Assembly (NCBI RefSeq): GCF_024679245.1
Contig: NC_090184.1
Location: 15,896,144 to 15,960,143, forward strand
Direction of reading: 5' to 3'
DNA: 64,000 bases
Source of the DNA: Pseudorasbora parva
Taxonomy: Eukaryota > Chordata > Actinopteri > Cypriniformes > Gobionidae
Position 1 is the stretch's first letter; the number at the start of each line of letters is the position of its first letter. Of the stretch, positions 1-11,191 are shown in pieces. The notes beneath the pieces are model-generated. The model saw nothing but the letters and a program-made list of their open reading frames with translations, made no database searches and was not told the DNA's origin. Made by a program: the position numbers and the translations under genes.

Positions 1-176
1 TCTATTGATCTGTCTGTCTATTGATCTGTCTGTCTGCCTGTCTGTCTGTCTGTCTATTGATCTGTCTATCTGTCTGTCTGTCTGTCTGTCTGTCTATTGA
101 TCTGTCTGTCTGCCTGTCTGTCTGTCTGTCTATTGATCTGTCTATCTGTCTGTCTGTCTGTCTGTCTGTCTATTGA

Positions 177-209
<33 letters not shown>

Positions 210-240
210 TGATCTGTCTGTCTGTCTGTCTGTCTATTGA

Positions 241-317
<77 letters not shown>

Positions 318-322
318 TGAAA
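1..322. repeat. TCTG/TGTC tetranucleotide microsatellite
   Basis: Almost pure runs of the 4-bp unit TGTC, broken at irregular intervals by TATTGATC or TATC. The array starts at the window edge, so its true length is unknown. Reading frames through it are repeat artefacts. Confidence 0.95.
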
Positions 323-903
323 GCTTCAACAACATTTTCCTTCACATTTAACCAGATTTAAAATAAACACTTATACACTGATTCAATTTTCCATTTGCTC
401 CAGGGACTCCAACTTTCATATACAACTATACTGGCTTTCCAAATTAGGCATTTCTACATATTCAAATGCAAATGAGCAGATCTATTTGTTCTGTGTTATC
501 AGCACTATTAGGAAACAATAATGTGAAACCCTGTTGAAAGAGGAGCTTCTAGCATGAGTCATTTTCTGCTATTGATCTTTGCAATAAACGTTAATGGGTT
601 TCTTTACGCCTTCCTCACCCTATCTATCACTCTTTCTTTTGTGACATGATGATTTAAGCAGAGTATATACCATACCCTTTGTTGAAGTTTAAAAACTGCT
701 GAGTAATTAAATCCGAGTTATTACTAAGGAGGACAAAGTGCAGCTGGCGTCCCCTTTGCCTAAGCAGCATGTGGGTGATGTAACTTCATGTTTTAGCCAA
801 TGGAATGCCTTCTGCTTATCAAGTTACAGTAGATAAAATAAATAAGTGTCACTGGAAGAGAACGGAGTCAGGACTGCTGGCTCTGTGCTCAGTTACAGTC
901 AAA
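323..903 (+). promoter_or_regulatory. Upstream region and 5' UTR of the Rh gene, with a TATA-like site
   Basis: Unique-looking sequence between the microsatellite and the Rh start codon. TATATA at 664-669 is placed to act as a TATA box, which would give a 5' UTR of roughly 210 bases. This is inference; no transcript evidence is available. An in-frame ATG at 805 would add 33 residues that do not resemble the Rh N-terminus, so it is not taken as the start. Confidence 0.3.
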
Positions 904-1350
904 ATGAAGAACAATTCTATGAGTTTGCGTGTGCGGCTCCCTGCACTCATTTTTGCATTGGAGGTGATGATTGTGGTCCTCTATGTTGTCTTTGTGACGT
1001 ACGATGATGATTCAAATGCACTTCTACAGAACAATCAGACACGGCCCATGGAGAATTCATTATATCAGAACTATCCATTTTTTGCTGACATCCAGGTGAT
1101 GATTTTTCTTGGATTCGGTTGCCTTCTGGCCTTTTTCCGCCGCTATGGTTTTGGTGGAATGGTGTTCAACTTCCTAGTCGCCACATTTACCATTCAGTGG
1201 GCCATTCTGGTGCAGGGCTTCTTCCAGTTTTACTATGATGGGAAGATTCATCTTGGTGTGCTGAATCTGATTAATGCTGAGTTTGCCTGTGCCGTCGTGC
1301 TGATCTCTTTTGGAGCAGTGCTGGGAAAGACGAGCCCTGTGCAACTCCTG
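904..1350 (+). CDS. rhcg: Rh family ammonia channel (Rhcg-like), coding exon 1, residues 1-149
   Basis: First coding exon of an Rh glycoprotein, a 12-helix trimeric membrane channel for ammonia (in fish mainly gill and skin). The ATG at 904 is chosen because the protein then begins like RHCG, with a short N-terminus, a first membrane helix and an extracellular loop. An N-glycosylation sequon NQT lies at residues 44-46, matching the conserved site in RHCG. Residue Phe127, in the stretch NLINAEF, corresponds to the outer Phe gate (F130 in human RHCG). The exon ends in SPVQLL and a perfect donor, CTG|GTAAGT, in phase 0. Together with exon 2 the protein is 480 residues, the usual RHCG length. It could equally be named rhcgl1 or another fish Rhcg paralogue; family membership is secure, orthology is not. 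Confidence 0.93.
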
Positions 1351-1489
1351 GTAAGTTTGTCATTTTCGCAGCAGGCGGTTTGATATTAGATATTGCAACG
1401 TTTTCCATTGTCCGTTGCTACACAAATTAATTTCACTAAAAATGTACAATGGAAAGATGTGGTGAACTTTCACATTATATTATATTATA

Positions 1490-2380
1490 CACTGCCTGGA
1501 CCACAAAAAACAAGAAGTTGCTGTTTGGATTTAAATAGGCAAATGTTTTTAAGAGAGTCTATGATTGGATCATTATTGCAGTGATTATTGTGGTTCTAGC
1601 ATGTTATATGTTTGGCAACAGTTATTGATGGAGTGTGTAGATCTTCCTGTGGGAAGACGGATCATGGCCATATTCAAGGATGACAATGTTAAGATTCATC
1701 AGGCTCAAATTGTTGAAGAATAATTTTCACACATGAATTGGCACCTCCAATTGTCCAGACCTTAAAATCATTGAAAGTCTTTGGGATGTGCTGGAGACTT
1801 TACAGAGTGCTGGACTAAGATATCGACCAAAAAAGTATGTACCTCTTGATGAAAAAATAAAAATAAAAATCACAACAGTTGTATTCAGTTGTACAGATCT
1901 TGTATTGACAATGCAACTCTGTAAAGTCTCCTCCAGCGTATCCCGAAGACTTTCAGTGAATTTAAGGTTTGGACTCAGAGGTGATGATTCATATGTGAAA
2001 ATGATTCTTCATGCTCCCTTCCTTTTCATTTCACAACCCCATGACCACTAACCGCTCAAACGCATCATTCCAGGATGACAATGTCAAGATTCATCAGTTA
2101 TTCATGGCTGTACTTTCACAATTTGAGCCTGAGGAATCTTGACATTGTCATCCTGGAATATGATGTGTTAAAGCGGTTAAGTGGTCATGGGGTTGTTTAA
2201 GAAAGCAAAAGCTTAAAAATGAAATGATAAACATTCCATCAAATAGGGTTCGAAGAACTGTTCCCAAACACAACATATTCTAGAAACATAATAATCGCTG
2301 CAATAATGATCCAATATAGACTCTTAAGCATTTGGCTTTTTAAATCCAAACATCAACATTTTTATTTTGGCCAGACAGTG
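1490..2380. mobile_element. Defective Tc1/mariner-type element with long terminal inverted repeats
   Basis: The left end begins CACTGCCTGG at 1490 and the right end finishes CCAGACAGTG at 2380. TA flanks both sides (1488-1489 and 2381-2382), the Tc1/mariner target signature. The terminal inverted repeats extend about 130 bases with scattered mismatches. A stretch near 1755-1810 reads as the end of a Tc1 transposase (LKIIESLWDVLE), but no intact frame exists. A second, smaller inverted pair sits at about 2071-2158. Confidence 0.85.
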
Positions 2381-2936
2381 TATTACTGTTTTATGTGTGT
2401 GATAAAGAGCTGTCATGCATCAAAAACTCTTTAGTTTCTATTCAAAGTTCACGGTCTACTGCCATCTTCCTCTAAAGCAGCATCCTAACCATCATTGGGC
2501 GGTCCCTACACAGGCAGCATCTCTGTGTGAGATTAACTTGCTACACCTGTGAAAAAGAAGTAGGCTGCACTAGAATACATTATTGTGGAAATAATATATT
2601 TTAATAATGAATTAAATTAATAATGTGTTGATATACTTGATTAAATGTTAAATGCAATAAAATAAAGGTTAAATGCAATAAAATAAAATAAATGCCTTAG
2701 AACATTATAGTTTAAATTCATATTAAATGCAATTAGCTAAACTTTAGTGTTTTGACCCATCTCAATAGATAATTTTATATTTACTTCTATTGTCTTTAAA
2801 TTATTAAAGTGTTCTGAATGTATTAATTGTAAACTAAAATACACTGCTGAAACATGTATGTTGTGCATTTAATGATGCAGTTACAATTACGCTTAAGTGG
2901 CCTTTTATTTCATTAAAATGTTATTATCTGCAAAGA

Positions 2937-4048
2937 TATGGAGGACCAAATTACTCAAAATGAAATAATTCAACAAATAATGAATTCAATAAAACAACAA
3001 TTAAATGTACCCGTTTATTCTGAAATAATTAAATTATTAATTAAATAATTTCATTAATTCATTAAATAAATAAATGTATCTATTTATTATTTTAAATTAC
3101 ATTAAATTGTTTAATATATTTCACAATTACCTCTTCCACATTTTTTTGTTTAAAACTCTTTTTTTTTTCATTATTTAATGTGCTTTTTTCAAAAAGACGT
3201 TTTTCATAATAATATGCTGCATTTACGAATGATGCTTATTTGACGAATCATGCATTTCCAAAGCACGATTTTCCCAAAGATTTTTTTTCATAATAATAGA
3301 GGACATTTCACAGATGCCAATCAACAGGCAGTGGGTGGAGCTTGGCACTGATTGGTTTAAAGTTGAAGAGTTGACAGACATGACAGATCCATCTGTGTGT
3401 GGTGATGACATCACGGAACACCGAGGGTGCTTCTCATTTCTTATTTGTTACTGAAAATGTATTTTGACCTTATTGAATTTTCTAAAAACCTGAAAACTAG
3501 GCAGTGCGTTTTTATCTTGATCAATTCCTACCGCCATATTAATTTCCAGTCAATTCCCCAATTTCCCGTTGCCAATTGCCAGACCCAGACAGAAAAAAGT
3601 AATCAATCTGAAAGGATTATCCAATCAGCGCCAAGCTCCACCCAATGCCTGTTGATTGGCATTCATGAAATGTCCTCTATTATTATGAAAAACGTATTTT
3701 TTGAAAAAGCACATTTAATAATGAAAAATGTATTTGTATCTATTTGGAAGAGTGGGTGTGGAAGAGGTAATTGTGAAATATATTAAACAATTTCATGTAA
3801 TTTTACAAAAATAAAGAGATACATTTAGCTATTTATTTAATTATTTACTTAATATTTAATTAAATTAATTGTGCAATTATTAAATTCATTATTAAATTAA
3901 TATTTAATTAAATTAATTGTTTAATTATTAAATTCATTATTAAATTAATTATTTATTTTTTTCAGAATAAACTGGTACATTTAATTGTTGTTTAATTGAA
4001 TTCATTATTTATTTAATTATTTCATTTTGAGTAATTTGGTCCTCCATA
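2937..4048. mobile_element. 1.1-kb foldback (near-complete palindrome) element
   Basis: The left arm starts TATGGAGGACCAAATTACTC and the right arm ends with its complement, GAGTAATTTGGTCCTCCATA. Inner blocks also pair, for example 3285-3356 with about 3620-3690 around the CAATCAACAGGCA segment. The whole element is therefore a long inverted repeat centred near 3480. It is very AT-rich and has no coding content. It lies in the Rh intron and would form a long hairpin in the pre-mRNA. Confidence 0.85.
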
Positions 4049-4390
4049 CTATGACAGTCATTGTTGTTTTTTTATATTATAGAAGTGCACTTCTTCTTCA
4101 CAATGATAAGTAATGCACCTGATACTCTATAAGCATCAAAATCCATAGCACACACCAATGTGGGGTAAATTCATCATTTTTGTATTTACACTGACCTGCT
4201 TTATTAATATTTTTCATTACATTTTGAAATTATAGGTACATTATACCTATTTTTTTCACTATGCTTGTGGAAATACATTCTGGGATTGCGTTCTCCACAA
4301 TATATGCATGTCATGCTGCCTTAGAATTTGGTTAAATGATGCATCCTATTGAAAAAAAATAAAAAAAATATATATATATGTATATATTAA

Positions 4391-5428
4391 AGGAAGTGTA
4401 TGTAAGATTGTGGCCAAAACTGGTACGGCAATCACTATCCCCTATCCCCCTTCCTCCTGACTCGAGGTTGCCAGATAAGCTGCAGGATCAGCAGGAAGGT
4501 TTGTAGCTGCAGCTGTGGTAACTAGAGCAGATCTGGCAACCTGGATACCGAAACACGACTGACTTCATGATTCGTAGATAGGTGGAGGGCGGAGCTTCAG
4601 GCCAAAACACAACATGTCAACATCAAGCCTGCAGTCTCCCTCTCATTTACTGAAGCTTTCGCGCCTCGATCGCCCCCCGGTGACCGGTCCCAGTATAGCC
4701 GCTCCTCTGTGTTTTCTAATGGACGCGAGGCAAACTAAATAAAAAAATTACACTTTAAAAATGTTTCCCCAAAGTTAGTTTATGTCACTGAAGGCAGTTA
4801 TCATCACGATGATTTCATTTCAGGTGTTCGTTTTAAAAATAAGTTTAGTTTGAGTTAGTTATTTGATGCTATAAAAACGGGGGGTGTGACGTCATGATTG
4901 ACAGCTGAGACTGACGTCTTCTCTGAGTGAAGTTGTCACTGAGGCACTAACAGACTTTTTTCGAAATTTTTGGGAGCAGATTAGAGCTTTAGCTTTAATT
5001 TCTACATTTCCATAACTGTTTATTTCACACCAACATAATTAATTGTTCTGCATCTGCGAGAGTGTGGGCGGGCTTTTGATATCGCAGCTGTACTTCCTGC
5101 TCTACTTCCTGCGCTCTACTGCGCAACTCCGGTCCCGAAATCGCTACTGCGCAGACTTGGTCCCAAGATGTCAGCGCCGTGCACCCCCGCCTGAAAGCTT
5201 CAAATATGGCAAGCGGAAACGGATGATGTCGATTCGTCCATATTTTTTTACGGTCTATGGTCAACATCAGTTGAGGGCTGCAACAACAACTTTAAAATGA
5301 CAATATCCTGGCCCGACTACTGCTGTCAGTGATATAAGTATTTGAAATTAACATGATTTCTTAATGTCTAGTGACATATCAGCGCCATTTTATGATTCAT
5401 TGAAATACATTTCTTACATACAGTTCCT
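4391..5428. mobile_element. TTAA-flanked non-autonomous DNA transposon (AGGAAGTG family)
   Basis: TTAA at 4387-4390, then AGGAAGTGTATGTAAG. The other end is CTTACATACAGTTCCT followed by TTAA at 5429-5432. The inverted ends match at 15 of 16 positions. TTAA duplication is the mark of piggyBac-type transposition; the family assignment rests on that alone. No transposase is present. Confidence 0.85.
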
Positions 5429-5501
5429 TTAAATGATAACTTTTTGGATTTAACATAAAGCCTTGAAGGTGCAGTGTGTAAATTTTAGTGACATCTAGTG
5501 G

Positions 5502-8280
5502 TCAAGTCAAGTCAACTTTATTTATATAGTGCTTTTACAATGACAATTGTTTCAAAGCAGCTTCACAGTGTTAACCGGAAAATAATGCAAGTACAGTCGC
5601 TCTGGAGAAAACGGGGATGTTATCAACTCATTTCAATTATCTTATAGTGACTATGAGGGCAGATCAGTAATAGAGTTTATTAAGTTAATTTAGTTTAATT
5701 AATTAGATTAATTTGGATATTTTAGATGAAAATTTGAGTCACCAACTGAGTAAGCCAAGCCAAAGGCGACAGTGGCAAGGAATCAAAACTCCATCAGGTG
5801 GCATAATGGAGAAAAATAAACCTTGGGAGAAACCAGGCTCAGTTCTCCTCTGGCCAATTTACAAACAGCATATTATTATTATCTTGGAAACTTTACCAGT
5901 CAGAAGTCATATTTAATCGAAATATTTGAAGGATTTGAGGCAACATGCTGGAGACAGGTTTATGATGATGTTGATTACGCAATTATTAAATAGGAAAAGT
6001 CAAAAGATTGCAGTCATCACCCTGGAGACAGGTTTATTGGGATGCCATCATGTTTGTGTACAGGTCCACCATCTGATCTGGATACGGCCCGCATCCGGCT
6101 GACTGCAGTAAACCTCGAGATAAACAAAAAGACTAAAATTAACGTAGATGCCACTCTTTTTATGATGTAACGAGTACATCAGTGTTATGGAAAGTGTTCC
6201 TGGTTCCGGCTGACCTAGTTAATGCAGCCTAACAATCATTTAAAGGTGCCCTAGAATGATTTGAAACAATATGTTAAACTGTTCTCTGATATCTACATAG
6301 AGGGTATGTAGCTTATTTAAGGGAAAAAAATGTCCAGATACAGTTTTACAGGTCCATTTACAACCCTAGAAATTGTCCCTTGGATGTAATGCTCTGTTTT
6401 GCCTTTTTAGAAGAGTCATGAATAGTAATGTTGAGCTCTGCTCTGATTGGCTTATTTCAGCAGCTCACAGCAGTTCAGCTGTTCAGCGAAGCGGCCCATG
6501 AGTCCTGACAGAACACAGACTGACTGAATGACACTTTAAGCAGAACATCTCAAATGGAGATAGCTTAAATGCAGCCTTGTTTATTGGTGTTTTCAGACCA
6601 TCCGCTCACAAGAAAGCTTGCAGTTGCCAGATTTCAGTAATTTAAATCCCCCAAAGAGAGCTTTTCTGTGAAAAGAACAGGTATACTATCCAGTGTTTTA
6701 CCTAAACATGTCCAATCTGGAAACCATATGCACTCAAGCTCTCTATCGCACGCGGATGATCTGAAAACACCGATAAACAAGTAGCCTGCATTTCAACAAT
6801 CTCCATTTGAGATGTTCTGCTTAAAGTGTCATTCAGTCTACATTTTAGACTTGTCTTTTTTCATCAACGATATTTCATGTTTATATAACGTTAGTCACAA
6901 TGTAGGCTAACGTTATGCAGTGACTGTGATGTACTCTGAAAGCATGCAGTTCTAAATAAATATAAATATATAACTTATATTTTTACAAAAAGAATAGCCT
7001 CGTTTTAACTTATATGGTGGAAAAGGTGACGTTTGCTAGAAGGATTGAGTCAACGATCTGTAAGCAACGTATCGACGGTTGTATTTTGTAATAAAAAATA
7101 ATATTACCCTTTGTCATTAGACTATTTAGTTTTGTATGGTATTTGGAGTTTCCTATTGTTACTGTGCTAGCATCTTGTGTCACCTAGACAATGCGGTCTT
7201 TCAATTAAACTTTCAATTTAATCAGAAATTGTTTAAACAGCTAGTCAATAAGTCGATAAATCACTACTTACTGCTTGCAGAATACAGTTGCCCCTTTCTT
7301 CAGTTTATGAAGAAAAGGGCCTTGAAATGGGCCAAACAAATGAACGATTTTGAAATAAATTGTTGTAGTATCCGATTATAATAAACCTCAGCCATGACTG
7401 TTGACATATGAAGTCCTCACGTCCCCTGCACAGCCTGAACATGACGTGTGTCATGAGAGTTGCCGTTTTGGCTATCCTCCAGTGTCTTGTTTACCTGCAG
7501 TCCCAGTTACCGTCAGTTCCGCCTGACAATGAACATGTTTGGACAGATGCAAATGTTGAGGGCGTGCATATAAATGATCTCCAACGCTTGCGTCACGGTT
7601 GGGTTTATGTTGAGAAGCACTTAATTTTTCCTGGTGTTTTTGATTCACGAGATTTACATATGAAGGAGGAGGCAGTGGTGTTTGAGACTCACAGTATGTG
7701 ATGTCCATGTACTGAACACTTATTATTTCACTATGGCAAGGTTAATTCAATTTTTCATTCTAGGGCACCTTTAACTGACAAAGTGTTTTATGTGTATGCC
7801 ATAGTGAGAAGATTGGTTTTTAGTCTAGATTTAAACTGACAGAGTGTGTCTGCTTCCTGAACAATGCTACGAAGACTGTTTCAGAATTTAGGTGCTAAAT
7901 TGGAAAAGAATTGACTGCCTGCAGTTGATTTTGATAGGTATTATTAGCTGGTCAGACACCGCAATAGAAGTGAGGAAGAATATGTGTTAAGAGTTCAAAC
8001 AAGTACTGGGGAGCTAGACCATTTAGTGCTTTATAAGTAATAAGCAAGGTTTATAAGGTTTTGGACCAGCTGGAGTTTGTTTATTAAGCGAGCAGGGCAA
8101 CCACCCAGTAGAGCATTATAATAATCTAGACTTGAGCTATAATGAACGCATGAACTAACTGTTCAGCATTTTGCATTGAGAGCATGTGCCGTAATTTAGA
8201 TATTTTAAGATGGTTAAATGCAGTTTTACAGATGCTAGAAACGTGGCTTTCAAATGAGAGATTGGTAGTGGTGATGTTTT
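5502..8280 (+). repeat. Long cyprinid interspersed repeat, interrupted by a TTAA element
   Basis: Begins near GTCAAGTCAAGTCAAC and continues through segments such as GGGAGAAACCAGGCTCAG (about 5826) and the 7.8-8.28 kb part. I recognise it as a repeat seen many times in cyprinid genomes but cannot place it in a superfamily. It is cut at a TTAA by the element at 6244-7770, and the sequence resumes directly after it. Outer limits are approximate. Confidence 0.6.
6244..7770. mobile_element. TTAA-flanked non-autonomous DNA transposon (AGGTGCCC family), 1.5 kb
   Basis: TTAA (6240-6243), then AGGTGCCCTAGAATGA. The far end is TCATTCTAGGGCACCT, then TTAA (7771-7774). The 16-bp inverted ends are perfect. 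The 97-codon frame at 7408-7701 lies inside and is not recognised as any known protein. The element is nested within the 5502-8280 repeat. Confidence 0.9.
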
Positions 8281-8334
8281 GAGTTGCACCCACCACTCAT
8301 GCCTCCATTTCAAAGCACACAGATCACTCTCAGA

Positions 8335-8581
8335 AAAAGGTACAGTGCTGTCACTGGGGCAGTACCCTAAGGTACAAAAGTGAAAAGGCACATCTTTGTA
8401 CCTTTCTCAGCCCTAAATGGTATGTACTAGTACCTTAAAATGTACATATCAGTACTTTAAGAGTGTGAATTAGTACCTTAAAGGTCCATAGTAGTACCTT
8501 AAAGGTACATATTAGTACCATTTTGGTTTTGTACCTTAGGTCCTGCCCCAGTGACAGCAATGTACCTTTTTTCTGACAGTG
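8335..8581. mobile_element. Short palindromic MITE (GGTAC-rich)
   Basis: The left end is CACTCTCAGAAAAAGGTAC; the right end is GTACCTTTTTTCTGACAGTG. The arms share the paired segment CTGTCACTGGGGCAG near 8348 and its complement near 8540. Several GTACCTTAAA units fill the centre. No clear target duplication was found. Confidence 0.75.
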
Positions 8582-8689
8582 GAGAAACTACGAGGTCTGA
8601 ACCAGGACAAAAATGTCGTTGAGAGCAGAGAGTGACTAGAGTTTTGTAGACCAGTTTGTCTGTTCAGGGCCATCATAGAAACATGATGG

Positions 8690-8859
8690 CACAAAATTGC
8701 GTCATCCCTGTAAGGGGACCCGAGGTTTAAGTTGAAATTGCTCATTCTAAGGTAATGAAACCGGTACATTATTTAAGGCCTTTCTTTATACACCACTGAA
8801 AACATAGTTACTGTTACATTTCTGTCAGTAGATCCTCACAAATACTACACAGTGCACCT
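8690..8859 (-). mobile_element. One end of a TTAA element of the AGGTGCANTGTGTA family
   Basis: Ends ACACAGTGCACCT followed by TTAA at 8860-8863. Read on the minus strand it matches the left part of the element at 60681 (segments TGACAGAAATG and GTGGTGTATAAAGA). The other end was not located, so the start coordinate is approximate. Confidence 0.6.
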
Positions 8860-9030
8860 TTAAAATGCTGCACAGGTTTTGGCATGGCTCAATTTTGCAC
8901 TTTTGTGACATTATGTATTATGTTGTATTCCTCATTGGAAAGCCATTTTGGATAAAAGGATCTGCTAAACAAATAAATGTAAATTTGTACATATTGCATT
9001 TCCTCATACAATATTGTGTATTGTTTATAG

Positions 9031-10026
9031 GTGATGGCCTTGCTCGAGATCCCTGTGTTTGGCGTCACAGAATGGGCCGTCCTGAAATACTTGAAAATCA
9101 ACGATGCTGGAGGCTCCATCCTCATCCACATTTTTGCATGCTACTTTGGACTGGGTGTCACCTTTGTCCTGTACAGACCCAGCCTAAACGGGGGACACCC
9201 GAAAGAGACGACAAGTTACCAGTCGGATCTGCTATCTGTGATGGGAACCCTGTTCCTCTGGGTGTTCTGGCCCTCTTTCAACTCAGCGCTGACCTTCAAG
9301 GGTGACGACCAACACCGAGCCGTTCTTCACACGTTCATAGGTCTGAGTGCCTCCACAATCACTGCCTTTGCCCTGTCCAGCATGCTCAGCAAGAACGGCA
9401 AGATCAGCATGGCCGATGTGCAGAACGTAACGTTGGCGGGTGGTGTAACTGTCGGTGCCTCAGTGGACATGATGATTTCACCGGGCGCTGCTTTTATACT
9501 GGGGATCCTGGGATGCATTGCATGCATGCTGGGGTACAAATACCTAAGCCCGTTCCTGGCGCGTCGGCTGCGGTTGCAGGATCAGTGTGGCATACACAAC
9601 CTGCACGGCCTAACGGGACTGATTTCCAGCCTAGCAGGAATCTGTGGCATCCTGGTGGCGACTGAGGAAACGTACGGCCCCAGCCTCTACCAGACCTTCT
9701 GCCATCGGGCACCTCCAGAGGGAGACCCTCTGCTTGCGGAGTTGCGGGTGTTTATCCCGGACCTGGAAGCAGGATTGGGTCGGAGTGCACAGGACCAGGC
9801 ACTCTTTCAGGTGGCTGCCATATTCGCTACCATTGCTGTGGCGGCAGTAGGCGGTGTGCTGACTGGTGTAGTTCTCAAACTTCCGTACCTGGCTTCTCCC
9901 AGTGATGAGAACTGCTTTGATGATGAGCTCTTCTTTGACGTTCCTCCAGATTACAACTGCGTAAACGGGCCTCAGGATGTGTGGTCTCACGTTCTCAGAG
10001 ACACAAACAAAATTGATACAGACTAA
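9031..10026 (+). CDS. rhcg: Rh family ammonia channel (Rhcg-like), coding exon 2, residues 150-480
   Basis: One uninterrupted exon encodes the remaining 331 residues, which in most vertebrate Rh genes are split over several exons. Splicing after 1350 joins QLL to VMALLEI and aligns smoothly with RHCG. Pore residues are all present: Asp174 in DAGGS; His182 (RHCG H185) and His341 in NLHGLTG (H344), exactly 159 residues apart as in RHCG; and Phe232 in WPSFNSA (F235). The tail keeps the family element SDENCFDDE. The protein should therefore be an active ammonia channel, not an Rh30-type protein that has lost the twin His. TAA stop at 10024-10026. A hAT element starts only 78 bases downstream, so the 3' UTR probably runs into it or is very short. 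Confidence 0.95.
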   Translation: MMALLEIPVFGVTEWAVLKYLKINDAGGSILIHIFACYFGLGVTFVLYRPSLNGGHPKETTSYQSDLLSVMGTLFLWVFWPSFNSALTFKGDDQHRAVLHTFIGLSASTITAFALSSMLSKNGKISMADVQNVTLAGGVTVGASVDMMISPGAAFILGILGCIACMLGYKYLSPFLARRLRLQDQCGIHNLHGLTGLISSLAGICGILVATEETYGPSLYQTFCHRAPPEGDPLLAELRVFIPDLEAGLGRSAQDQALFQVAAIFATIAVAAVGGVLTGVVLKLPYLASPSDENCFDDELFFDVPPDYNCVNGPQDVWSHVLRDTNKIDTD

Positions 10027-10441
10027 AAATGCTGCACTTGAAAATGACTGATGTTTGACAGGAGCATTACACAAGAGGAATGAATCACAATGTTGGACTA
10101 GACCAGGGGCAGGCAAGTTCGGTCTGGAAGAGCTGATGTCCTGCAGAGTTTAGCTCCAACCCTACTAAGCCACCACAGTATAAAACTCATGACTCCCAGA
10201 ATGCATTGCAGCCTTATATCATCATTGTTGAGACGCATATGCTGATTCTTGATATCTGTGTGTATCTAAACTTATGTATTCAAACTTATGTATTCAAAAA
10301 TCTAAATTTAGAATGTCTGATCTGTGGCAGGAAAGTATTGTTGGTGAATATTATTTGCATACATTTTTAGTCAGTAATGAGTTTAGTCAAACATTTTTTT
10401 TCATGACAATTTTTGTTTTAGAACAGATTATGTGTTTTATT

Positions 10442-10968
10442 TAGCCAGAAAAACCAGACCCACATCAAGTTGTTTGGTCTGGAAACTCTCCATAGACAGG
10501 GCTCAATCCGAGGGGTGGGATAAACGGTTGTCTTTCAAACTCCCTCTGCACGCGATAGGATAGTGCTACACCAACCAGAGCAACGAAGGTGAAACAGAGC
10601 TTGTTGATAGATTAAACATTCGCCGTATCCGGTCGGCAAAACTCCGAACACATCTTCCCTTTTTAAGAATGACTTCAGTGCTGTTCTTTGTTCTTTTCTA
10701 AGAGAAAAGCTTAACTCCAAGTCTTCCAGAGTCCCGGTCAAAGCTGAATCAAATGACCGCCGTTCGCCAGCTTCTGTGTTTACTAGAAGCACGCAAGCAC
10801 AACTCTGGCGTCATTATGTTAAGCCCTGCCCACCGACTCTATTCACAATGTGATTGGCTCGTCAAGAGCTTAGCGTTTATAACTCAGATGGGTATTGAGA
10901 GTTGCTAGACGACACTCGTGGGCAGATTAGATTTGCTGCCGCTAGGGCGCGTCTAGATTTCTAGGCTA
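10442..10968. mobile_element. Repeat carrying a helicase fragment, copy 1 (nested in a hAT)
   Basis: Starts TAGCC and ends CTAGGCTA, a short inverted terminus. It is highly similar along its length to the element at 40224-40754, in the same orientation (shared blocks include CAGACCCACATCAAG and GGGCTCAATCCGAGGGG). Confidence 0.75.
10535..10792 (-). pseudogene. RecQ-like helicase N-terminal fragment inside a repeat
   Basis: The minus strand reads EQRTALKSFLKREDVFGVLP and then TGYGECLIYQ. This resembles the start of a RecQ/DEAD-type helicase core, where the Walker A motif would read TGxGKS. Here the Lys-Ser pair is replaced by Glu-Cys, so ATP binding would be lost. The frame has no continuing helicase domain, and the same fragment recurs at 40.4-40.6 kb. 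It is captured or transposon-borne coding sequence, not a host gene. Confidence 0.55.
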
Positions 10969-11191
10969 TGTTTTATTAAAACTGTAACAAAAATTACAAA
11001 CTCAATTAAAAGACGAGTCAAACAGCCCAACTTAATAAAACACTAATCACCATAATGGTGACCAAATATTTTCAATAAAACATCAACTTGTAAACCTCTG
11101 TTAATTCTCAGTAAGAGCTTAGACGTTTTCAGGGTTGGAGCCAAACTCTACAGGACAGCCGATCTCTAGCACCAAACGTGCCTATCTCCGG

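Larger units (their letters stand above)
1351..9030 (+). other. Single 7.7-kb intron of the Rh gene, filled with transposons
   Basis: Donor GTAAGT at 1351 and acceptor TTGTTTATAG ending at 9030. Nearly all of it is explained by the mobile elements listed below. The reading frames inside (for example 7408-7701 and 3427-3786) lie in those elements and match no host protein family I recognise. Confidence 0.85.
10105..11191. mobile_element. hAT-type element just downstream of the Rh gene
   Basis: Flanked by the 8-bp duplication ACTAGACC at 10097-10104 and 11192-11199, the hAT signature. The arms carry the palindromic pair GTCCTGCAGAGTTTAGCTCC (near 10138) and its near-complement (near 11130). 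The same arm sequence occurs in the foldback at 40826-41000. Its centre is occupied by the element at 10442-10968. Confidence 0.75.

Noticed and set aside
142..361. Open frames on both strands through the TCTG array
   Set aside because: Periodic translation of a microsatellite (Asp-Arg-Gln-Thr and Cys-Leu-Ser-Val repeats); no gene evidence.
805..903. Upstream in-frame ATG as the Rh start
   Set aside because: The extra 33 residues precede the usual Rh N-terminus and do not resemble it; the ATG at 904 fits the family length.
1393..1584. 63-codon frame after the first Rh exon
   Set aside because: It lies in intron and Tc1 inverted-repeat sequence and has no homology.
3427..3786. 119-codon frame
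   Set aside because: It spans the centre and right arm of a palindromic AT-rich element, and its sequence pairs with the other arm.
7408..7701. 97-codon frame with a hydrophobic start that could look like a signal peptide
   Set aside because: It lies wholly inside a TTAA element with perfect ends; no family match, so a host secreted protein is unlikely.
9631..10116. 161-codon frame on the minus strand
   Set aside because: It is a shadow of the Rh exon, driven by that exon's composition.
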